Positions 1 through 4,344 of a stretch of 6,819 nt of DNA are shown here, piece after piece. A program made the translations under genes and the position numbers. Each line of letters opens with the position of its first letter. Positions within the stretch are counted from its first letter, which is position 1. Origin of the DNA: Spirochaetota bacterium (lineage in GTDB: Bacteria; Spirochaetota; UBA4802; JAFGJZ01); NCBI GenBank assembly GCA_023396665.1, contig JAEWVL010000338.1, positions 1 through 6,819 on the forward strand, read 5' to 3'. The notes below the pieces were generated by a model. The model ran no database searches. It was not told the origin of the DNA and was given only the letters and a program-made list of their open reading frames with translations.

Positions 1-1329
1 GGAGGGCATGGGGGGGAGATAAGCCATTGCATTAGCACGGTAATTAAATTCCGTACCCAGAATAACGGTTTCATGATCAGTTATTCCGCAGCGCTCCTCA
101 AAAAATGAAAATGTATTACCCACAGTAAGTGTTGCCGAAATAAAAATAATTGATCGATAAAACGGATATATATTTTCAATGAATATATCGGCGGCGTTGA
201 GCGGTTCGCCGTAATAGTGGAATGCAGAAGCGCTTTTGTCGCACCAGAAAACCCAGGTTTGCGGAATATCCACAAGCATTCTTATCGCCTGTATCATTGT
301 GAAAATTCCGTTTCGAAACGAATCAAAATACTGGATGTCCGAATCATTGAGATCAAAAAACTTTTTATTGCTTTGCACGTAAAGATTTTCAAGAAGCGTA
401 AGCGATGGTACAATCGCATCAAGCGGTGTTGTCAGTCTTCCGGCTGTATGACGATGCGTGTCGAAGAAGAGTGCCAGTTCATTTTTCGCTTTTTCAATTG
501 ATCGTTTCAGTTGTGTAAGCTGTTTCGATCGGCTTTTGTAGAAGGTACACTCCTTCAGTATTTTTTCATTTTTTTCCAGAAGCCCCTTATGCAGAAAGAA
601 ACCGTTCTGGCGACGGCAAATATCCGGGGCACTGTGCGCCTCGTCAAGAACAACGACTTCGAAAGGGGGAAGGTATTTCTTGTCTGTCGCGATGTTGCTG
701 AAGAAAAGCGAGTGATTTGTGATGATAAGATTGCTTTCAAACCAGGATTTTCGTGCGAGCTGAAAAGTACATGTCGAATAATTTCCGCATTTGCTTCCAC
801 GGCAGAAGTCGGGATCTCTGCATACTCGCTCCCAGATATGAGAAGAAACCGTGAGATCGAGTTTGCTGAATGCCTTTTTATGTGAAAGTAAGGTGTCAAT
901 TGTTTCGACAAGCGCTGACTCATGAGTTTCGAGATGCAGGCGTAAGCTGTCGTATCGAGTTCGGCAAAGATAATTCGCGCTGCCAAGGGCGAGGCTTGCC
1001 TTGAATGAGGGTTTTCCTTTTTGCCGCTTGAGTGCCTTTACAAGAAGGGGGATGTCCTTTTTGAATAACTGATCCTGAAGTGCTATCGTCTCGGTTGAAA
1101 CAAGACAGCGTTCAGAGTTTTCGATAGCGTACATTATGAGGGGGACAAGATATGCCAGGCTCTTTCCAATGCCTGTACCCGCTTCGCAAAGCGCATTTGT
1201 CTCCGTATTGATGCGTTGATTAATAAAAAGCGCCAGATTTTTTTGAGATGTTCGCTCTTCAAAAGACGGTAGCTCACTGTGAAGTGCGCCGCCGTCGGAG
1301 AGAAACTGAGAAAGAATACGATCATCCAT
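1..1329 (-). CDS. dinG: DinG/XPD-family Fe-S ATP-dependent DNA helicase (3' end outside window)
   Basis: This open frame runs from ATG at 1329 to the window edge: 443 codons without a stop, roughly 60% of a usual DinG (about 700 residues). Visible motifs, in order, are a Q-motif-like RTSQ (residues 26-29), Walker A GTGIGKS (51-57), four iron-sulfur cysteines (C122 in NYLC, then C176, C181, C187), TNHSL (204-208), the DEAH box (229-232) and SATL motif III (398-401). The C-x4-C-x5-C spacing of the last three cysteines is that of E. coli DinG (C194, C199, C205), so a 4Fe-4S cluster is expected. Members of this superfamily 2 group unwind DNA 5' to 3' using ATP and act on R-loops, forked DNA or repair intermediates in the cytoplasm. 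The C-terminal helicase motifs lie beyond the window. The start shares one base with the upstream stop (TGATG), and no clear Shine-Dalgarno precedes it. DinG versus the close paralogue YoaA cannot be settled here. The family call is firm; the symbol is less so. Confidence 0.9.
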   Translation of the reverse strand, partial: MDDRILSQFLSDGGALHSELPSFEERTSQKNLALFINQRINTETNALCEAGTGIGKSLAYLVPLIMYAIENSERCLVSTETIALQDQLFKKDIPLLVKALKRQKGKPSFKASLALGSANYLCRTRYDSLRLHLETHESALVETIDTLLSHKKAFSKLDLTVSSHIWERVCRDPDFCRGSKCGNYSTCTFQLARKSWFESNLIITNHSLFFSNIATDKKYLPPFEVVVLDEAHSAPDICRRQNGFFLHKGLLEKNEKILKECTFYKSRSKQLTQLKRSIEKAKNELALFFDTHRHTAGRLTTPLDAIVPSLTLLENLYVQSNKKFFDLNDSDIQYFDSFRNGIFTMIQAIRMLVDIPQTWVFWCDKSASAFHYYGEPLNAADIFIENIYPFYRSIIFISATLTVGNTFSFFEERCGITDHETVILGTEFNYRANAMAYLPPMPS

Positions 1330-1331
1330 CA
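1327..1331 (-). promoter_or_regulatory. TGATG stop/start overlap, likely translational coupling
   Basis: On the minus strand the TGA (1331-1329) that ends the zinc-ribbon gene shares its final A with the ATG (1329-1327) of the helicase gene. No purine-rich Shine-Dalgarno is visible in the roughly 20 bases upstream. This arrangement usually means that ribosomes ending the first gene restart on the second, which would keep the two products in step. Confidence 0.75.
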
Positions 1332-3518
1332 ATCAAATCTGAAGCTCGGATATGCATCGACGATTCCCGTTATAAAGGCATTCACATTAACAAGGTAGCG
1401 AAGGTAGCGAATCGTGTAATCCAGCAGAAACGACGGCCATGTCGCAAACAACAGAGTCGAAAGCAAACCGATCACAGTAAAGGGGATCAGTGCCACAGTG
1501 AGAATTGCAGTGATAATCAGGTGAGGCAGTGAAAGAAACAAAATTCCCACAAGGGATAATCTCATGAATGCAAGAAAACGCGAGTACTTAATCGGCGGAT
1601 AAGCCTGAAGCTGAAGTTCGGTGTCGACATCCTCTTTTCCAGCATAAGGCGGCCGATCTTCGGTAACATTAAGCAGGCTGGCCAACACCCCTGTCGCATA
1701 TCGCAGGGTTTTTTCCTGAAAACGTGTGAAATCACGTTCGGTTTCACCGTTGAATAAGGTGATCAGATTGTTGAACAGTCCGCATATCGAGGAAACCATG
1801 CTGTACAGAAAAAGTACAAAGAAATGCGGGAGCAATGCTATGGTAAAAAGCCCTGACAATTTGAAGAGTGCACGAAGTCGAGAGTATTTGATTGTGTAAT
1901 CGATCGAGAAATTGATATAACCCGAACCGGCGACACCTTCTTTCTGTTCTTCTTCAATTTCGGGAGCGTCAATATCGAGCAGATCATCGCCTATTTTGCT
2001 GACTGATTCACGTTCCTGTTCGTCGTACATCCTTTCCAGATCGAGCTCGGGCATAGTATCAAAGGAAAGATCTGAGAGCGGTACGTTGTTGTTGTCTTCC
2101 AGTAATTCGGATGGGGAGTAATTTCGCCCGGAGGATTGATCACGTTCATTCAGATAGGTGTCGTCTTCCGCGAAGGAAGCAACTTCGAGATCATCGTCAA
2201 ATATCGTCTCGTCATCGTCGATCTCCATATCCAGAGAATAGGTCTCATCCGCATAGTCCGGTTCATCGTGTACGGGTGCAAGACGGGATATCCGGGTTCC
2301 GGCATTGCCTGCAGCGGGGGGGGTGATGCCTAGATCAGCCGGATTCACATCTATTGCCAAATCATCCGTATTGAAATCATCCGGTATCTCATCGTCAGCC
2401 AGAACGATCGGTGCGGTATCATCAAAATCCCCGTCTTCAATGTCAAATGGAAGCAAATCTTCTTCTTCGGGTGTTTTTCCTTGTGTGCCGTCTTCCAGAT
2501 CGACATCCAGTGAATTCAGATCGATAGAGAGCGTATCATCCTCGTCGGATGCGTTCATTTTATCGCTTTCGTCGAGATCGATGTCGAGCGAATTCAGATC
2601 GATGGAGAGGGCTTCGTCTTCGTTGTCGTCGCTAACAGAAGAAAGAGCCGGAGCTTCCTCTTCGTCGAGATCGATGTCGAGCGAATTAAGGTCTATGGAA
2701 AGCCTTTCGTCTTCGCTGAGCTCTTCGACACCGCTTACGAGATCGTCTTCATCCAGCGTCAGTCCGATAGCATCCATTTTATCGGAAAGCCCATCATCGG
2801 AAGTTCCAAAACTATCGTCGTCGCCGTGATCGTTTGTCAGATCAAGGTCGAGCGAGTCAAGTTCAAACGAGGTATCATCCTGTACGTCTGTATTCACAGC
2901 TTTTGCGGAACTTGCTTCAGTGACAGGGGGGGCATCGTCAAAAGCATCAAGGTCAAAAACTATGTCGTCATCATCTTCATCTTCGTTACTGTCCGGAGGC
3001 AATGTCAAACCGGTATCGGCGTCATTCGTAATTGAATCTTCGAGAGGAATATCCATCGAATCAAGATCAATGCTCAGATCATCGTCAAAACTCTCGATAT
3101 CCTGGTCGCTTGCGTCATTATTCACGTCCTTCTGGAGCAAAGAGAGGTCTATTTCGGGCTCGATTTCGTCTTCGTACGCGAAATCATCGAAGTCATCTTC
3201 TGCAGCTTTGTCTGTATCTTCGAAATTGAGCGAACTATCGTCGTTATCCTCAAAACCAGCGTCTTTATTATCGGAAAATGAGCTGCTATCAAGTTTGGGT
3301 TCATCATCGATATCGAAAAAAGAATCTTCGGAGACTTCGCTTGCTTTACGCACTGCTCCAGCTGCGGCGCCCACCGCCTTCGGAAGAACCGATTCTGAAG
3401 ACATATTGATAATATTGTTGTGACTGCATTTTGGACAGTTGAAAGCGAATTTTTTACCGCGAACCTTGTCGTCATTAACGGTAAATGCGCTTTTACAGTT
3501 ATTGCATGTAACAATCAT
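1329..3518 (-). CDS. Zinc-ribbon, acidic-repeat membrane protein with two DUF4389-like domains
   Basis: A 729-residue protein in three parts. Residues 1-40 form an MJ0042-type zinc ribbon: C5-x2-C8 and C28-x2-C31, in the usual MIVTCxxC...NCPKC setting. Residues about 60-530 are strikingly Asp/Glu/Ser-rich and probably disordered, with three near-identical LSIDLNSLDIDL repeats (273-286, 304-317, 330-343) and several weaker ones. Residues 532-729 are a membrane region made of two related units (532-627 and 637-729). Each has IKYSR, a hydrophobic stretch with LPH, then an LRY segment ending in an acidic-Pro-aromatic motif (EDRPPY, DAYPSF), as in DUF4389. I infer a cytoplasmic zinc ribbon and linker tethered to the inner membrane. 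The biochemical function is unknown. The start at 3518 was chosen because the zinc ribbon normally begins MIVTC and GGGGAG lies 6 bases upstream; an in-frame ATG at 3545 would add nine atypical residues. The gene ends in a one-base overlap with the helicase start. Confidence 0.9.
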   Translation of the reverse strand: MIVTCNNCKSAFTVNDDKVRGKKFAFNCPKCSHNNIINMSSESVLPKAVGAAAGAVRKASEVSEDSFFDIDDEPKLDSSSFSDNKDAGFEDNDDSSLNFEDTDKAAEDDFDDFAYEDEIEPEIDLSLLQKDVNNDASDQDIESFDDDLSIDLDSMDIPLEDSITNDADTGLTLPPDSNEDEDDDDIVFDLDAFDDAPPVTEASSAKAVNTDVQDDTSFELDSLDLDLTNDHGDDDSFGTSDDGLSDKMDAIGLTLDEDDLVSGVEELSEDERLSIDLNSLDIDLDEEEAPALSSVSDDNEDEALSIDLNSLDIDLDESDKMNASDEDDTLSIDLNSLDVDLEDGTQGKTPEEEDLLPFDIEDGDFDDTAPIVLADDEIPDDFNTDDLAIDVNPADLGITPPAAGNAGTRISRLAPVHDEPDYADETYSLDMEIDDDETIFDDDLEVASFAEDDTYLNERDQSSGRNYSPSELLEDNNNVPLSDLSFDTMPELDLERMYDEQERESVSKIGDDLLDIDAPEIEEEQKEGVAGSGYINFSIDYTIKYSRLRALFKLSGLFTIALLPHFFVLFLYSMVSSICGLFNNLITLFNGETERDFTRFQEKTLRYATGVLASLLNVTEDRPPYAGKEDVDTELQLQAYPPIKYSRFLAFMRLSLVGILFLSLPHLIITAILTVALIPFTVIGLLSTLLFATWPSFLLDYTIRYLRYLVNVNAFITGIVDAYPSFRFD
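1332..1925 (-). repeat. Tandem duplication of a DUF4389-like membrane unit (protein level)
   Basis: The unit at 1638-1925 (residues 532-627) and the unit at 1332-1610 (residues 637-729) align along their whole length at an offset of about 101 residues. Shared landmarks are IKYSR, LPH 21-22 residues later, and LRY 62-63 residues after IKYSR, closing with EDRPPY and DAYPSF. Nucleotide identity is low, so the duplication is old. Each unit has a hydrophobic stretch long enough for one or two membrane helices (556-582 and 655-694). Confidence 0.75.
2490..2702 (-). repeat. Three in-frame copies of a 42-bp acidic repeat
   Basis: Copies lie at 2661-2702, 2568-2609 and 2490-2531, spaced 93 and 78 bp apart (31 and 26 codons). 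Each encodes LSIDLNSLDIDLDE or a close variant. The first two copies share 27 identical consecutive bases (2661-2687 and 2568-2594), which suggests fairly recent duplication; the third differs at several third positions. Hydrophobic residues recur at positions 1, 3, 5, 8, 10 and 12 with acidic or polar residues between, so the unit could be a short linear binding motif or a beta-like segment. Weaker relatives occur upstream in the protein at residues 148-161 and 217-230. Confidence 0.9.
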
Positions 3519-3524
3519 CGCTCT

Positions 3525-3530
3525 CTCCCC
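3525..3530 (-). promoter_or_regulatory. Ribosome-binding site of the zinc-ribbon gene
   Basis: GGGGAG on the minus strand sits 6 bases before ATG 3518. It decides the start: the alternative in-frame ATG at 3545 would put this sequence inside the coding region and would precede the zinc-ribbon core with residues unlike the family. Confidence 0.7.
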
Positions 3531-3602
3531 GGGCGCATCGCCCACGAACTGCCGCTTCTTTTTCTATCATCAGGGTTCCAGTTTCAAAACATTCAACATA
3601 TC

Positions 3603-3929
3603 TCACAGGTACTCTCTTTTGGCATACTCGCTGACATTATTCTGAATAATCAGCATCGGCAAGGGGCCCAGCAGCACAAACAAGAGAAAAAACCACTTAA
3701 AATCACGTTTGTTCAGTTCTTCGGATTTTTGCAGATAACGTATGTTCAAATACAGTCCCCAAATTCCCGCTGTCATGATGAATAAAATGATGTTTGATGT
3801 CGGGTTATCGTTAAACAGACGGCTCATTCTTGCCAGCCACACAAAGTAATAGAGCCCGAAACTGAAAATTAACAGGAGAAAGAGGATGACAGGGTTGTCT
3901 TCAGGGATTATCTTAAACGTTTTTCTCAT
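3603..3929 (-). CDS. Small three-helix membrane protein, DUF4234-like
   Basis: A 108-residue hydrophobic protein with three predicted membrane helices (about 13-32, 44-63 and 77-95). The first two helices carry related motifs, SFGLYYFVWLARMSRLFN (23-40) and TAGIWGLYLNIRYLQKSEEL (53-72). Both resemble the T-x-G-I-Y-x-x-Y-W signature of DUF4234 proteins, and the ending IQNNVSEY (95-102) also fits that family. There is no signal peptide or catalytic motif, and the molecular role is unknown. It appears to be the first gene of the minus-strand cluster, followed after 84 bp by the zinc-ribbon/DUF4389 gene, so the two membrane proteins may be made together. GAGG on the minus strand, 7 bases before ATG 3929, is a suitable ribosome-binding site. 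The family call rests on motif resemblance by eye and is moderate; the gene itself is well supported by its length, start site and position. Confidence 0.8.
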   Translation of the reverse strand: MRKTFKIIPEDNPVILFLLLIFSFGLYYFVWLARMSRLFNDNPTSNIILFIMTAGIWGLYLNIRYLQKSEELNKRDFKWFFLLFVLLGPLPMLIIQNNVSEYAKREYL

Positions 3930-3936
3930 CCAAAAG

Positions 3937-3940
3937 CCTC
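3937..3940 (-). promoter_or_regulatory. Ribosome-binding site of the DUF4234-like gene
   Basis: GAGG on the minus strand, within TGAGG, lies 7 bases before ATG 3929. This is normal spacing and supports that start. Confidence 0.5.
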
Positions 3941-4027
3941 ATTTTCCGTAATTCGGGTATTCAGGGGATGTTTTTACACAATAAACGATCCTACTTCATT
4001 TTCGGTAAATATACTCTTAAAATTGAA

Positions 4028-4045
4028 TTACGAGAAGATTCGTAA
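4028..4045. promoter_or_regulatory. Inverted repeat TTACGA-N6-TCGTAA
   Basis: A perfect 6-bp dyad with a 6-base spacer, centred about 107 bp upstream of the minus-strand start at 3929 and just upstream of the -10-like TATATT (4013-4008). It is in a good place for a repressor or activator site. Chance occurrence in AT-rich DNA is possible. Confidence 0.3.
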
Positions 4046-4148
4046 AATACTTTTTCGGCTCTCAATCGAAAAAAACCTGCCTTTTTGTGTATTCCCAGTA
4101 GTTACGCTCAATGTATGTCGAGCGGATTACAAAGAGATATGACTTCTT

Positions 4149-4161
4149 CGGCATGATGCCG
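4149..4161. promoter_or_regulatory. Palindrome CGGCATGATGCCG
   Basis: A perfect 6-bp inverted repeat around a single central base, near the middle of the divergent region (about 220 bp from the minus start and 185 bp from the plus start). It is G+C-rich compared with its surroundings. It could be an operator shared by both directions or a chance palindrome. Confidence 0.3.
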
Positions 4162-4245
4162 TATTCAATAACTCTTTTGCAGTGTGCCGTCTTTCCCGTT
4201 TGAGGTGGAAACAGAGTAATCAGAAAAAAAATTGTTGTTTTTTCC

Positions 4246-4274
4246 CTGTGTTGGGGCACAGTATCTGTCTGTGC
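4246..4274 (+). promoter_or_regulatory. Two competing hairpins upstream of the plus-strand gene
   Basis: CACAG at 4257-4261 can pair with CTGTG upstream (4246-4250, 6-base loop) or, as GCACAG (4256-4261), with CTGTGC downstream (4269-4274, 7-base loop). The two hairpins exclude each other. There is no U-run after either, so a simple terminator is unlikely. If transcription starts downstream near 4322, the sequence would act as DNA, not RNA. Confidence 0.25.
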
Positions 4275-4344
4275 TGACGGTCTATTGTAAGTTGCCCCGG
4301 AAAGTGCGGTATTAGCAAATCTGACGGAGAACTGAATCTTTCCA

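Larger units (their letters stand above)
3930..4344. other. Divergent intergenic region, no convincing gene
   Basis: This 415-bp stretch separates the minus-strand cluster from the plus-strand gene and must hold the promoters for both. I see no real coding sequence: the longest frame (minus 4259-4062, 65 codons) has no family resemblance and no clear ribosome-binding site. The part near the minus-strand gene is AT-rich. A weak minus-strand -10-like TATATT lies at 4013-4008, without a good -35. Toward the plus gene, TTGTAA (4285-4290) and TATTAG (4310-4315) are 19 bases apart, a poor but possible sigma-70 pair. Three inverted repeats are listed separately. Confidence 0.6.

Noticed and set aside
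217..986. Several 90-140-codon frames on both strands inside the helicase gene
   Set aside because: They overlap a frame with Walker A, Fe-S cysteines, DEAH and SATL in the correct order. None of the alternatives has recognisable motifs.
2305..3423. Long serine-rich open frames on the plus strand (2305-2829 and 2920-3423)
   Set aside because: They are antisense to the acidic region. GAT/GAC/GAA-rich coding read on the opposite strand gives TCx serine codons, so the frames are compositional shadows.
3519..3545. Upstream ATG at 3545 as start of the zinc-ribbon protein
   Set aside because: It would add nine residues before the family's usual MIVTC start and place the good GGGGAG ribosome-binding site inside the gene.
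4064..4087. A-run and T-run flanking CCTGCC as a possible terminator
   Set aside because: The stem would be A-T only and would lie upstream of the plus-strand gene and the minus-strand start, with no transcript known to end there.
4111..4203. 30-codon plus-strand frame starting MYVERITKRYDFF
   Set aside because: It is too short, has no ribosome-binding site and nothing recognisable. A stop lies four codons upstream.
4062..4259. 65-codon minus-strand frame in the intergenic region
   Set aside because: It has no family resemblance, no good ribosome-binding site and atypical composition, and it lies in DNA that carries inverted repeats and probably promoters.
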